From NCBI GenBank assembly GCA_963729815.1, contig CAVSPU010000001.1, positions 310,001 through 374,000 on the forward strand: a DNA stretch of 64,000 nucleotides. The letters are read 5' to 3'. Within the stretch, counting starts at the first letter, position 1. Every line of letters starts with the position of its first letter. Below, piece by piece: positions 32,187 through 40,937 of this stretch. The position numbers and the translations under genes are program-made. The notes under the pieces were generated by a model, which was not told the origin of the DNA, ran no database searches, and saw nothing but the letters and a program-made list of their open reading frames with translations. The DNA comes from DAHUXN01 sp963729815 (lineage in GTDB: Bacteria; Acidobacteriota; Terriglobia; Acidiferrales; UBA7541).

Positions 32187-32819
32187 ATGGCCCACACAGA
32201 AGCCAAGACCGTCACCGTAGGCATCACCGGCGCAAGCGGCGCCGTTTACGCGCAATCGATCTTGCGCATTCTTGATGCTGACTCGCGCGTTTCGCGCGTC
32301 TACCTGGTTGCGAGTGAGACTGGCCTGCGCTTGATTGGCACCGAGCTTGGCATCGTCGCGCCAGAGCCGAAAAAACTGGCATCGCTTTTGACCGGCACGC
32401 CTGCAAAAAAAATCGAGTTCTTGCCGAACCGCGATGTAGGCGCGTCGATTGCTTCCGGAAGCGCGATGGTCGACGGCATGGTCGTGATTCCGTGCTCTGC
32501 GGGAGCGCTCGGCGCGATTGCGTCGGGAACGAGTGACGATTTGCTGACCCGCGCTGCGGATGTGTGCCTGAAAGAGCGTCGCACGCTTGTGCTGTGCCTG
32601 CGCGAAACGCCGCTCAACCGGATTCACATCGAGAACATGCTGCGCGTGACCGATGCCGGAGCGATTGTGATGCCGGCGATGCCTGCGTTCTACTACGGCC
32701 CGAAATCGATTGGCGACATCGTTGAGCAATACGTCTATCGCGTTCTCGCGCAGCTTAGCCTGCCGCAGGATGAGCAGTATCACTGGCAGGGCGGCGCGCG
32801 CGGCGGCGGGAAGACATGA
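32187..32819 (+). CDS. ubiX: Flavin prenyltransferase UbiX
   Basis: About 210 residues from ATG 32187; ATG 32169 is possible but falls before the predicted transcription start. It prenylates FMN to make prFMN, the cofactor of UbiD-type decarboxylases. Motifs: VTVGITGASGAVYAQSILRIL, YLVASETGLRLIGTELG, GMVVIPCSAGALGAIASGTSDDLLTRAADVCLKERRTLVLCLRETPLNRIHIENMLRVTDAGAIVMPAMPAFY. The frame remains open far upstream (to 31590), but that part is antisense to the DUF2207-like gene. It overlaps ubiA by four bases (ATGA). Confidence 0.95.
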   Translation: MAHTEAKTVTVGITGASGAVYAQSILRILDADSRVSRVYLVASETGLRLIGTELGIVAPEPKKLASLLTGTPAKKIEFLPNRDVGASIASGSAMVDGMVVIPCSAGALGAIASGTSDDLLTRAADVCLKERRTLVLCLRETPLNRIHIENMLRVTDAGAIVMPAMPAFYYGPKSIGDIVEQYVYRVLAQLSLPQDEQYHWQGGARGGGKT

Positions 32820-33730
32820 GCGCCGGCGCCTCAATCAAGCCACTGGCTCACGGCCGAATTCGCACCGTGCTTGAAATGATCAAATTCGAGCACTCCGTGT
32901 TTGCGCTGCCGTTTGCGCTGGTTGGCGCCTTGCTCGCGGAACGCGCCGGACGCAGCGGCTGGCCTCCCGCGCGTACGCTGGCGTGGCAGCTCATCTGGAT
33001 CGTCATCGCCATGGTCGGCGCGCGATCGGCGGCCATGACCATGAACCGCATCGCGGACCTGCACTACGACAAGCTGAATCCCCGAACGCAGAATCGCGCG
33101 CTGCCCGCCGGCCATCTTTCGCTGCCATTCGCGTGGATCTTCACGCTCATCTCCGCTGCGGTGCTTGTCGTTGCCGCTTGGCAATTGAATCCGCTTGCGC
33201 TGGAACTTTCGCCGCTCGCGCTGGCGATTCTGTTTCTCTATTCTTATACAAAGCGTTTCACGATGTGGTCGCATCTCGTTCTCGGTTTTTGTCTGGGAAT
33301 GTCGCCAGCCGCCGCGTGGATCGCCGTGCGCGGTTCGCTCAACTGGCGCATGCTAATCCTTTGTGCGGCTGTGACTCTGTGGGTCGGCGGTTTCGACGTG
33401 CTTTACGCCTGCCAGGATGTCGAATTCGACAAGCGTGCCGGGCTGCATTCGATACCAAAACGCTTTGGCGTCCGCGGTGCTTTGTTAATCGCGCGCGCCA
33501 TGCACATCATCATGGTGGCTCTTCTTTGCTGGCTGGCATGGAGTTTTGGTCTCGCCTGGCCGGCGTGGGTCGGAGTTGGCGTCGTCGCCATTCTTCTCGG
33601 ATATGAACATTCCCTTGTCAAACCGAACGACCTGAGCAAAATCAATGCTGCGTTTTTCACCATCAATGGCTATATTAGTCTGTTATTCTTGATTTTCTGG
33701 GGCGCGGCCACTTTTGTGACGCGCTTTTGA
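32816..33730 (+). CDS. mqnP: UbiA-family prenyltransferase, probably MqnP of the futalosine menaquinone pathway
   Basis: 304 residues, about eight membrane helices. The two Asp-rich motifs are NRIADLHYDKLNPRTQNRALPAG and DVEFDKRAGLHSIPKRFG. UbiA enzymes attach a polyprenyl chain to an aromatic acid. Position directly between ubiX and mqnE makes the futalosine-pathway version (prenylating 1,4-dihydroxy-6-naphthoate) more likely than ubiquinone synthesis. The start overlaps ubiX and the next gene follows closely. Confidence 0.92.
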   Translation: MSAGASIKPLAHGRIRTVLEMIKFEHSVFALPFALVGALLAERAGRSGWPPARTLAWQLIWIVIAMVGARSAAMTMNRIADLHYDKLNPRTQNRALPAGHLSLPFAWIFTLISAAVLVVAAWQLNPLALELSPLALAILFLYSYTKRFTMWSHLVLGFCLGMSPAAAWIAVRGSLNWRMLILCAAVTLWVGGFDVLYACQDVEFDKRAGLHSIPKRFGVRGALLIARAMHIIMVALLCWLAWSFGLAWPAWVGVGVVAILLGYEHSLVKPNDLSKINAAFFTINGYISLLFLIFWGAATFVTRF

Positions 33731-33746
33731 TTTGCGGCCACTTCCG

Positions 33747-34919
33747 ATGAATACGGAACCACACATCACCGATCATCACCTCGAACCCATCGCGAAGAAA
33801 GTGCTCGCAAACGAGCGCCTCTCCGCCGAAGACGGCTTGACTCTCTATCAGTCAAACGATCTCTTGGCGATCGGTTGGCTCGCGAACCACGTCCGCGAGA
33901 AGCGCCACGGGAACGTCTGCTACTTCAACGTCAACCGGCACATCAATCCGACGAACGTTTGCGGCGCGCATTGCCGCCTGTGTGCATTCGGTCGGGACAA
34001 AGACGTAGCGGGCGCCTACACCTACTCGCTCGAGGAAATCTGGCAGCGCGCCGCGCAGGGCGTCTCCGAAGGTGCGACGGAATTCCACATCGTCGGTGGG
34101 CTGCATCCCGATCTGCCGTTTTCGTTTTATCTCGAAATGATCCGCGGCCTTAAGCAGCGCTTTCCGCAGGTGCACCTGAAGGCGTTCACGATGGTCGAGG
34201 TCGGCTTTTACGCGCGCATCTCGAAACTATCGGTGCGCGACACGCTGCTCGCCATGAAAGAAGCGGGCGTCGACTCTCTGCCCGGCGGCGGCGCGGAGAT
34301 TTTCAATCCACGCGTGCGCAAAATCATTTGCGACCACAAGACCAGCGGTCGCATGTGGCTCGACATCGCCCGCACCGCGCATCAAATCGGCCTGCGCTCC
34401 AATGCGACCATGCTTTACGGCCACATCGAAACCGCCGAAGAGCGCGTCGAGCATCTCATTCTATTGCGCGAACTTCAGGACCAAACGAAAGGCTTCCAGA
34501 CTTTCATTCCGCTCGCGTTTCATCCCGATCACACAGCACTGGATCATCTGCCGAAGCCAACCGGCATCGATGACCTGAAAACAATCGCGATCTCGCGGCT
34601 GATGCTCGACAATTTCGACCACATCAAGGCGTACTGGATCATGCTCACGCCCAGCATCGCGCAGATCGCCCTGCGCTTCGGCGCCGACGACATTGATGGA
34701 ACGGTGATCGAAGAGAAGATTTACCACGATGCGGGCGCAACCACGCCCCAGCACATGACTCGCGCCAGCCTCGAACGCCTGATTCGCGCCGCCGGCCGCG
34801 TTCCCTTCGAGCGCGACACCATGTACAACCCCGTCGACCGCTCCAAGATGCCGTTGCCGCCGACGGCCGGCCGCACCAGCGACTTCATCCCGCAGACTTC
34901 GCTTTCCCTCAACGTTTAA
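33747..34919 (+). CDS. mqnE: Aminofutalosine synthase MqnE (radical SAM)
   Basis: About 390 residues from ATG 33747 (MNTEPHITDHH); the frame also allows 33732. The radical-SAM cluster motif is NVCGAHCRLCAFGR (CX3CX2C), followed by GATEFHIVGGLHPDLPFSFY, DSLPGGGAEIF and TMLYGHIETAEERVEH, all diagnostic for MqnE. It couples SAM to 3-enolpyruvylbenzoate-derived substrate to give aminofutalosine. Together with ubiX and the UbiA-type gene it forms a menaquinone operon; mqnA, mqnC and mqnD are elsewhere. Confidence 0.94.
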   Translation: MNTEPHITDHHLEPIAKKVLANERLSAEDGLTLYQSNDLLAIGWLANHVREKRHGNVCYFNVNRHINPTNVCGAHCRLCAFGRDKDVAGAYTYSLEEIWQRAAQGVSEGATEFHIVGGLHPDLPFSFYLEMIRGLKQRFPQVHLKAFTMVEVGFYARISKLSVRDTLLAMKEAGVDSLPGGGAEIFNPRVRKIICDHKTSGRMWLDIARTAHQIGLRSNATMLYGHIETAEERVEHLILLRELQDQTKGFQTFIPLAFHPDHTALDHLPKPTGIDDLKTIAISRLMLDNFDHIKAYWIMLTPSIAQIALRFGADDIDGTVIEEKIYHDAGATTPQHMTRASLERLIRAAGRVPFERDTMYNPVDRSKMPLPPTAGRTSDFIPQTSLSLNV

Positions 34920-34925
34920 GGCTTT

Positions 34926-35903
34926 ATGAATCAAATGTTATCGATCTTTGCCCTCTGTGTTGTGTTTGCGGTTGGCGGCGCGAGCACGCAGGCGACCAGC
35001 GCCCAGAAGAACATCTGGCAGCCGTCGCCAAGCCATACGCAAGTGCCGATATGGCCTGAGGCGGCGCCTGATGCGCAGCCTGTTCCGGGGCCGGAGACGA
35101 TAAGAACCGATTCAAATTCTATGGTCGGCGGCAGGCCCGTGACAGGGGTGTACAACGTCACCCAGCCAACGATGACGGTCTATTCGCCCAAAGGAAAGAA
35201 TACAGGCGTCGCAGTTGTCGTGTTTCCCGGCGGAGGCTTTGAGGGACTGGCTATCGATCTGGAAGGCACCGAGGTCTGCGACTGGCTGACGTCCAAGGGG
35301 ATCACATGCGTGCTGCTGAAATATCGCGTGCCGAGCTTACCTTATGATTGGCACTGCGACTGTCGTCCCCACAATCAGATGATATCGACATTGTCTTTGG
35401 AAGATGCGCAGAGAACCATGGGACTGGTGCGACTTCACGCCGCCGAGTGGCACATCGATCCGCGCAAGATAGGAGTGCTCGGATTTTCGGCGGGCGGGTA
35501 TCTGGTGGCGGAAATCAGCACGGACTTCCAACACCGTTTGTACCCGCTTGTCGATGCAGCCGACAAGGAAAGCTGCCGTCCGGATTTTGCGGTGGGCGTT
35601 TATCCGGGGCATCTGTGGGTTGGCGGTGGCTCTTACGGATTGAATCCGAATGTTCCGGTCACGCGGCAGACGCCGCCAACGTTTTTGGTGCAGGCGGAGG
35701 ATGACAATGTGGACGGCGTAAACCAATCGGTGGCGTACTACATTGCGCTGAAGAAGGCTGGCGTTCCCGTGGAGATGCATCTGTATGCTCACGGCGGGCA
35801 TGCGTTTGGGCTGCGGCGCACGAATCTTTCGATCACCGAGTGGCCACAGCTGGTCGAAAAATGGCTCGGAACGATAGGGATGATTTCACCATCGGGTCGA
35901 TAA
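34926..35903 (+). CDS. Secreted alpha/beta hydrolase (acetyl-esterase / BD-FAE-like)
   Basis: 325 residues with a signal peptide (MLSIFALCVVFAVGGASTQATSA). The serine-hydrolase triad is visible: nucleophile in GFSAGG, Asp in VQAEDDNVDGVNQ, and His in YAHGGHAFGL; the oxyanion element is FPGGGFEGLAIDLEG. These enzymes deacetylate polysaccharides or short esters. It begins six bases after mqnE, probably by read-through rather than functional linkage. Substrate is inferred only at class level. Confidence 0.87.
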   Translation: MNQMLSIFALCVVFAVGGASTQATSAQKNIWQPSPSHTQVPIWPEAAPDAQPVPGPETIRTDSNSMVGGRPVTGVYNVTQPTMTVYSPKGKNTGVAVVVFPGGGFEGLAIDLEGTEVCDWLTSKGITCVLLKYRVPSLPYDWHCDCRPHNQMISTLSLEDAQRTMGLVRLHAAEWHIDPRKIGVLGFSAGGYLVAEISTDFQHRLYPLVDAADKESCRPDFAVGVYPGHLWVGGGSYGLNPNVPVTRQTPPTFLVQAEDDNVDGVNQSVAYYIALKKAGVPVEMHLYAHGGHAFGLRRTNLSITEWPQLVEKWLGTIGMISPSGR

Positions 35904-35917
35904 ATTTCATCAAAAGC

Positions 35918-37234
35918 CTATGTGTTCGTCAATCTGTAGACCGGCCTAGCCGCGGTGAATGTTTGCCACCCCAGCCATGCATAAAATGGGACGTATTCCA
36001 GCCAAAGCATCAGCGGGCTCCAGTGCCATTCGCCGAGAATTCCGTAGCGAATGAGAACGCTGTAGGAAAGGAATTGGAGCACGGTGAGCAGCAGCCACGC
36101 CGGATTGGGAAAGAAGCAGAGAAACGGAATGATCCACGTGAAATACCAGGGATAAGCATTCGGCGACAAAAGCAGGATGGCGCCGAAAATCAAATACGCA
36201 GCGCGTTCGGGCTCGAGCCGTCGCACGGCAGCCCAGAGCGACAGTGCAACGACTGTTCCCTCGCCGATTCCTGCGGCCCAGTCCGCTGATCCGCTGAAAA
36301 TCCTCAGCACCGAAAACAGGCTGGCGTTGTTGTCGTGCCAGTGCGCTACGAAGTACGCCAAAGTCGCCGGAATGTGTGGCAGGGCGGCTCGATAGGGCCA
36401 AAAGCAGATCAATCCCAGGGCGGCCGAGGCGAATCCCGCAGCCCATGATATCCATGAGCGAGGCCAGCCAGCTCGCTTCAGCCACAACGGGAAAAGCATC
36501 ACAGGAAATATCTTGAGCAGCGCTGCTGCTGCCAGCAGAATCGTTGACACTCCAATTCGCGACCGTATAATTAAGAGCGCTGCCAGCAGCGCGGCCAGGG
36601 CCAGCGCGTCGCTGTGCCCCGTACCCGCGAGTTCAACGATGACCAAGGGATTCCAGGCATAAATCGCGAGACGAAAGTTCCGGTTCGTGCTGGACCTCAG
36701 GCAACCAGCCAGCAGGAAAACAGCCAGCAGGTCGGCGAAAAAGAACGGAAGCTTAAACGCGATGGTGCCTGGCAGGTAACGCGCCGCGGCTTTGAAAACG
36801 AGTTCCGCTAGCGGCGGATAAATGTTCGGCATGTCGTGAGCCGGAAGGGCGTGGCCGAGCGGCGTGATGCGCGCGCCGATGTGGAGATCGTCGGGGCGTA
36901 CTGAATACGGATTGTAGCCGGCGAGCTGAATCTGGCCGTCCCAGTGATAGCGATAAGGATCGTCGGAAAGTGTCGGCGCAAGTGGCAGAAGCGTGAGGCG
37001 GAAAAGTATCGCGCCAAGCAGGATGATCCAAAACGTGGCGCGGCGATCTGGCGAATGCTCCAGCCCGTAGAGGACGATGAAATACACAACGCCCGCGGCG
37101 AGGCCAATCGTAATTGTACCGATGACGTGCGCTTCCAAATTGCCGAAGCGGTAAAGAACGAAAAACAGTGACTCCAGAAGAATGAAACCGGCCACGGCGA
37201 TGAAACCGCTTGTATTTCTGCCATGGCTTGTCAT
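35918..37234 (-). CDS. GT-C membrane glycosyltransferase (GT87/DUF2029-like)
   Basis: 438 residues, about eleven hydrophobic helices. The first periplasmic loop has LSDDPYRYHWDGQIQLAGYNPY with the acidic residues expected of GT-C enzymes, followed by YPPLAELVF and NPLVIVELAGTGHSDALALAALL, as in polyprenyl-phosphate-mannose-dependent mannosyltransferases. It would add sugars on the outer face of the inner membrane from a lipid-linked donor. It diverges from a processive GT2 gene only 17 bases away. The donor is a guess from the family. Confidence 0.82.
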   Translation of the reverse strand: MTSHGRNTSGFIAVAGFILLESLFFVLYRFGNLEAHVIGTITIGLAAGVVYFIVLYGLEHSPDRRATFWIILLGAILFRLTLLPLAPTLSDDPYRYHWDGQIQLAGYNPYSVRPDDLHIGARITPLGHALPAHDMPNIYPPLAELVFKAAARYLPGTIAFKLPFFFADLLAVFLLAGCLRSSTNRNFRLAIYAWNPLVIVELAGTGHSDALALAALLAALLIIRSRIGVSTILLAAAALLKIFPVMLFPLWLKRAGWPRSWISWAAGFASAALGLICFWPYRAALPHIPATLAYFVAHWHDNNASLFSVLRIFSGSADWAAGIGEGTVVALSLWAAVRRLEPERAAYLIFGAILLLSPNAYPWYFTWIIPFLCFFPNPAWLLLTVLQFLSYSVLIRYGILGEWHWSPLMLWLEYVPFYAWLGWQTFTAARPVYRLTNT

Positions 37235-37251
37235 GCGAGGGTGAATAGGAA

Positions 37252-38889
37252 GTGGATTTTCATTCGATGATGGCGTTGCTCGCTGTGATCGCCGCGAATC
37301 CGTTGACGGATTACCTGCGCAAGTTCACCAATCGCACATTTAGCGGAATCTACCAACCGAATGCCTTCGACATGGCGATGATGATTCCGTATTTCGTCGT
37401 GCTCGTCATCCTCGCTACCTACGGAATCTATCGCTACGTCCTCGTCTATAATTTCTATCGCTACCGCCATAATATTCCCGGTCCGCCGCCTCCGGTCGTC
37501 GAGTGGCCCAAGGTTACCATACAGCTTCCGATCTTTAATGAGCGCTACGTGGTCGAGCGTCTCGTCGACTGCGTCGCGCAATTCGATTACCCGCACGAAA
37601 AACTGGATATTCAGCTGCTCGATGATTCCACTGATGAAACGCAGGATGTGGCCCGCGCATGCGTCGAGCGCCACCAGCAGCTGGGCGTGCCCATCACTTA
37701 CATTCACCGCGAGAATCGCGAAGGATTCAAGGCTGGCGCGTTGCAGGAAGGGTTGAAAACAGCCACCGGCGACCTGGTCGCGATCTTCGATGCCGATTTC
37801 TTGCCGCCCGCCGATTTCGTGAAGCGCACCGTTCCCTATTTCGCCGATCCCAAGCTGGCCATGGTGCAGACGCGCTGGAGCTATATCAACCGCGATTACT
37901 CGGCGTTGACGGAAGCCGAAGCGATTTTACTCGATGGCCACTTCGTCATCGAACACGGCGCGCGATATCGCCGTGGCTCATTTTTCAACTTCAACGGCAC
38001 GGGAGGCGTTTGGCGCCGCACGGCCATCGTCGACGCGGGCGGCTGGCAGCATGACACGCTCACCGAAGACACTGATCTTTCCTATCGCGCCCAGCTCCGC
38101 GGCTGGCACTTCCTTTATCTGCCTGAGATTGACTGCCCGTCGGAGCTCCCCGTGGAGATGAACGCTTTCAAATCGCAGCAAGCGCGCTGGGCCAAAGGGC
38201 TGATGCAGACGGCGATCAAAATTCTGCCGCGCGTCCTCCGCTCCAATGAGCCGGGCTACGTTAAAGCGGAAGCATTTTTTCATCTCACCGCCAACATCAG
38301 TTATCCGCTCATGGTGATTCTCTCGGTGATCTTACTTCCCGCCATGATCGTTCGCTTTTATCAGGGCTGGTTTCAGATGTGTCTCATCGACTTGCCGCTT
38401 TTCCTCGCTTCCACCTGCTCGATTTCATGCTTTTACCTGGCGTCGGAGCGCGTTTTGTACCCGAAGACGTGGTGGCGTTCGATCATTTATCTGCCATTCG
38501 TCATGGCCGTGGGAATCGGGTTGTCCGTGCGAAACGCGGTTGCCGTAATTGAAGCCCTTGTCGGCAAGCAATCGGAATTCGTTCGCACGCCGAAATACAA
38601 AATCGACAAGAACGATCGCGGCGCGTGGCTCAAACGGAAATACCGCAAGCGCGCGGGTTGGATTCCTTACGCCGAAGTGCTCCTTGGCCTTTATTTTGCC
38701 GCGACTGTCCTCTATGCCATTCAGAATGAGAATTACATCACCGTTCCGTTCTTGCTGCTGTTCGTTTGGGGCTACCTTTATACCGGACTGATGTCTCTCG
38801 GGCAGGGATTGTTCGATCGAATCCGCTTGGGCCGTGTCCCGGAGGCTGCCGAGGTTCGCCCCGCTGCCACCGGCGCCCCCGGCTTCTGA
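37252..38889 (+). CDS. Processive family-2 glycosyltransferase (cellulose-synthase/CslA-like)
   Basis: 545 residues. A membrane helix (about 44-66) precedes the GT-A domain with D,D,D,QxxRW: LLDDST, FDADF, TLTEDTDLSYR and QQARWAKG. Four C-terminal helices follow. Such enzymes polymerise and export beta-linked glucan or mannan. It starts at GTG 37252 after AGGAAG; ATG 37267 is a possible alternative. A GC-rich hairpin lies after the stop. It lacks a PilZ domain, unlike the BcsA-like enzyme at the right edge. Confidence 0.9.
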   Translation: MDFHSMMALLAVIAANPLTDYLRKFTNRTFSGIYQPNAFDMAMMIPYFVVLVILATYGIYRYVLVYNFYRYRHNIPGPPPPVVEWPKVTIQLPIFNERYVVERLVDCVAQFDYPHEKLDIQLLDDSTDETQDVARACVERHQQLGVPITYIHRENREGFKAGALQEGLKTATGDLVAIFDADFLPPADFVKRTVPYFADPKLAMVQTRWSYINRDYSALTEAEAILLDGHFVIEHGARYRRGSFFNFNGTGGVWRRTAIVDAGGWQHDTLTEDTDLSYRAQLRGWHFLYLPEIDCPSELPVEMNAFKSQQARWAKGLMQTAIKILPRVLRSNEPGYVKAEAFFHLTANISYPLMVILSVILLPAMIVRFYQGWFQMCLIDLPLFLASTCSISCFYLASERVLYPKTWWRSIIYLPFVMAVGIGLSVRNAVAVIEALVGKQSEFVRTPKYKIDKNDRGAWLKRKYRKRAGWIPYAEVLLGLYFAATVLYAIQNENYITVPFLLLFVWGYLYTGLMSLGQGLFDRIRLGRVPEAAEVRPAATGAPGF

Positions 38890-38929
38890 TCGGCTCTGGC
38901 ACAACTTTGCATCGAAAGTTTGTTCTGAT

Positions 38930-38951
38930 TCGCGCGCGTTTTTGCGCGCGA
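38930..38951 (+). terminator. Possible terminator hairpin after the GT2 gene
   Basis: TCGCGCGC (38930-38937) pairs with GCGCGCGA (38944-38951) around a T-rich loop; a T-rich but not uninterrupted stretch follows (to about 38970). Confidence 0.4.
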
Positions 38952-39005
38952 TGTCTTCGCTTTTCATTTTTCACTGACTATTTTCTTCTTCCAGTACCGG
39001 GCGCA

Positions 39006-39035
39006 TTGACCATCCCTGCCGCCTCCCGCTATAAT
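39006..39035 (+). promoter_or_regulatory. efp promoter
   Basis: TTGACC (39006-39011), 18-base spacer, perfect TATAAT (39030-39035). The predicted start near 39042 gives a leader of about 77 bases before ATG 39119 and rules out a start at 39035. Confidence 0.65.
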
Positions 39036-39118
39036 TGAGCCTCAAACAATCGATTCGCGGGACAAGCTGCCCACAGCTTCGACTGCAGGGAATCCCAAAA
39101 AGACTCAGGAGTCTTTCG

Positions 39119-39676
39119 ATGGTAAAAGCGACACAACTGCGCCCGGGAATGATCATTCAGCACCAGGGCGATCTCTACACCGTTTTCAGCGTCGAGCACC
39201 GCACGCCCGGCAACAAGCGCGGCTCGATGCAAACGAAAATGCGCAGCCTGCGCACCGGCTCGATTGTGGACTATCGCTTCCGCGCCGAGGAATTCATCGA
39301 GCGCGCCATCATGGACGAAATGGAATTCGAATTCCTTTACGGCGACACCTCCGGCTACCACTTCATGAATTCGCAGACCTATGAGCAGATCTCGCTCGAC
39401 AAAGACCTTCTCGGTGAAACGACCGACTACCTGATTCCCAATCTGCCGGTAAAAATCGAATTTTACGAAGGCAAACCCATGGGCGTTCTGCTCCCGGACA
39501 CGGTCGATCTCACCGTGACTGCAACAGAACCGACCATGCAAAAAGCGACCGCGAGCGCCGTCGGGAAGCCCGCCACTCTTGAGACGGGACTCGTCATCAC
39601 CGTTCCGCCGTTCGTGAATGCCGGCGACAAGGTCAAAGTCGATACTTCCGAAGGCCGCTACATCCAGCGCGTCTGA
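39119..39676 (+). CDS. efp: Translation elongation factor P
   Basis: 185 residues from ATG 39119 (MVKATQLRPGMIIQHQGDLYTVFSVEH). It relieves ribosome stalling at polyproline. All three barrels are present, ending with the signature KATASAVGKPATLETGLVITVPPFVNAGDKVKVDTSEGRYIQRV. The domain-I loop that normally carries the modified residue reads TPGNKRGSM: aligning to E. coli PGKG puts Asn at the Lys34 position, followed by Lys-Arg, so the modification state is unclear. It is preceded by a strong promoter. Confidence 0.96.
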   Translation: MVKATQLRPGMIIQHQGDLYTVFSVEHRTPGNKRGSMQTKMRSLRTGSIVDYRFRAEEFIERAIMDEMEFEFLYGDTSGYHFMNSQTYEQISLDKDLLGETTDYLIPNLPVKIEFYEGKPMGVLLPDTVDLTVTATEPTMQKATASAVGKPATLETGLVITVPPFVNAGDKVKVDTSEGRYIQRV

Positions 39677-39795
39677 CACCTCAGCTCGACCGTTTTTTAC
39701 AAGGCAACGGACCGCAGTCGGCCGGCACGGCAGAGCCTCACTCGCCGGTAAGTGCAGGTGTCCGAAATCGCAAAGTTTTCTGAAAAATCGAAAGA

Positions 39796-39809
39796 ATAAG
39801 CGATTAGAA
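39796..39809 (+). repeat. 14-bp direct repeat, copy 1
   Basis: ATAAGCGATTAGAA, repeated exactly at 39865-39878, 69 bases apart. Significance unknown; possibly a binding site or a remnant of insertion. Confidence 0.6.
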
Positions 39810-39864
39810 AAGGGTCCGAGTGTTTGTTTTGTGCGAGTTAGGGTCAGTTCTAATTCTTCATAGG

Positions 39865-39878
39865 ATAAGCGATTAGAA
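39865..39878 (+). repeat. 14-bp direct repeat, copy 2
   Basis: Exact second copy of the motif at 39796-39809. Confidence 0.6.
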
Positions 39879-40074
39879 TCGGCTTTCGAGAGAATTACGG
39901 GTGGCTTGGGGCGGGTCGGGAGGGCTAGGCGGAGAGGAAACTCCACCGTGGTGCCCTTCGGAGTGCTGATGTCGAGATGGTAGCGTTAGCCATGCACCAG
40001 TTATATAACATAGGTTAACCAGATTGTCAACAGAAAAGCGAGTTTATGAATGTACGCTTGCTATGCGGGGGCGT

Positions 40075-40080
40075 TATAAT
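40075..40080 (+). promoter_or_regulatory. Consensus -10 box upstream of the HNH gene
   Basis: TATAAT, 84 bases before ATG 40164. No good -35 is seen at normal spacing. Confidence 0.35.
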
Positions 40081-40163
40081 CCGCTTCCACTGCAGCTTGG
40101 GAGACCAACATAGCCATCAGAACGAGCAAACCGGGCGAGATTCACCGGCGGATAATCGAGATA

Positions 40164-40937
40164 ATGAAGAGGTTCCCTGAAGGTGTAACCGGCGGCCAAA
40201 TTCGCGAAGAGCTCGAGCGCGAAGGGCTCAAGCCGGGCGAACAAACGCACCTTGATCGTCGCAAGAGAGACCTGAAAAAGTGGTTTTTGATCGAGAAGCG
40301 AGTCGAGATCCGCGGTACTGGAGGGACTGCGCGAAAGGTCATGCTGTATCGCTACATTGGAGAACGCCCACAGATAACAGACGAGGGTGGCGTTGGTATA
40401 AGACTGCGGGCACAGGTCATTCGGGCGGCTCACGGAAGATGCCAGATGTGTGGGCGCACAGTCGAGAGGCATGGCGTTACCTTGGTCGTTGACCACAAAT
40501 TACCAAGAGATTGGGGCGGCACTAACGATAGGGAGAATCTTTGGGCAATTTGCGAGGATTGTAACGCTGGAAAGAAGTCCTATTTTTCTTCGCTGAATGT
40601 CGCTCCGGAGATGATGGCGTCAATAATGAAGCATAAGAGCGTGCATGTCAGGATTGGAGAACTTCTGAAGAGTTTTGGAGTTGGCCGTCCGGTTCCCTCC
40701 TTCTTAATCGAAGAGGTCTCTGGAGAAAACCAAGATGATTGGAATAAACGGCTGAGAGAGCTCCGTTATCCCGTGATTGGATGGAGGATCGATTTTGAGC
40801 GCCGCAGAGGTCCTTCGGGAAAAAGCCGAGTAAATTACATTCTCCGATCATATAGGCCGTGGCCGGACGATCCCGGCGGGGCAATTAGGAGATTTGAAAA
40901 GGAACGCCAAGAACGGAATCGACACTCTTCTGGCTAG
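40164..40937 (+). CDS. HNH endonuclease with winged-helix flanks, probable restriction enzyme
   Basis: 257 residues. A winged-helix-like N-terminus (VTGGQIREELEREGLKPGEQTHLDRRKRDL) leads to an HNH nuclease: zinc pairs CQMC and CEDC, and the catalytic block LVVDHKLPRDWGGTNDRENLWAICEDCNAGKK. A second helix-strand domain follows (WNKRLRELRYPVIGWRIDFERR). The homologous first helix appears to begin upstream of ATG 40164 (EIHRRIIEIM), where the frame is open to 40080 but no ATG, GTG or TTG exists. Its stop shares CTAG with the convergent vsr stop. Being next to Vsr and a methyltransferase, it is probably the cognate restriction enzyme; that is inference. Confidence 0.82.
   Translation: MKRFPEGVTGGQIREELEREGLKPGEQTHLDRRKRDLKKWFLIEKRVEIRGTGGTARKVMLYRYIGERPQITDEGGVGIRLRAQVIRAAHGRCQMCGRTVERHGVTLVVDHKLPRDWGGTNDRENLWAICEDCNAGKKSYFSSLNVAPEMMASIMKHKSVHVRIGELLKSFGVGRPVPSFLIEEVSGENQDDWNKRLRELRYPVIGWRIDFERRRGPSGKSRVNYILRSYRPWPDDPGGAIRRFEKERQERNRHSSG

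Larger units (their letters stand above)
39677..40163. other. Intergenic region left of the RM island
   Basis: No gene was recognised in these 487 bases. It is visibly more AT-rich than neighbours. It contains a 14-bp direct repeat, a GGTTAACC palindrome at 40013-40020, and a consensus -10 box shortly before the HNH gene. Confidence 0.6.

Noticed and set aside
39029..39946. 305-codon reverse open frame
   Set aside because: Antisense to efp, which is certain and has its own promoter.
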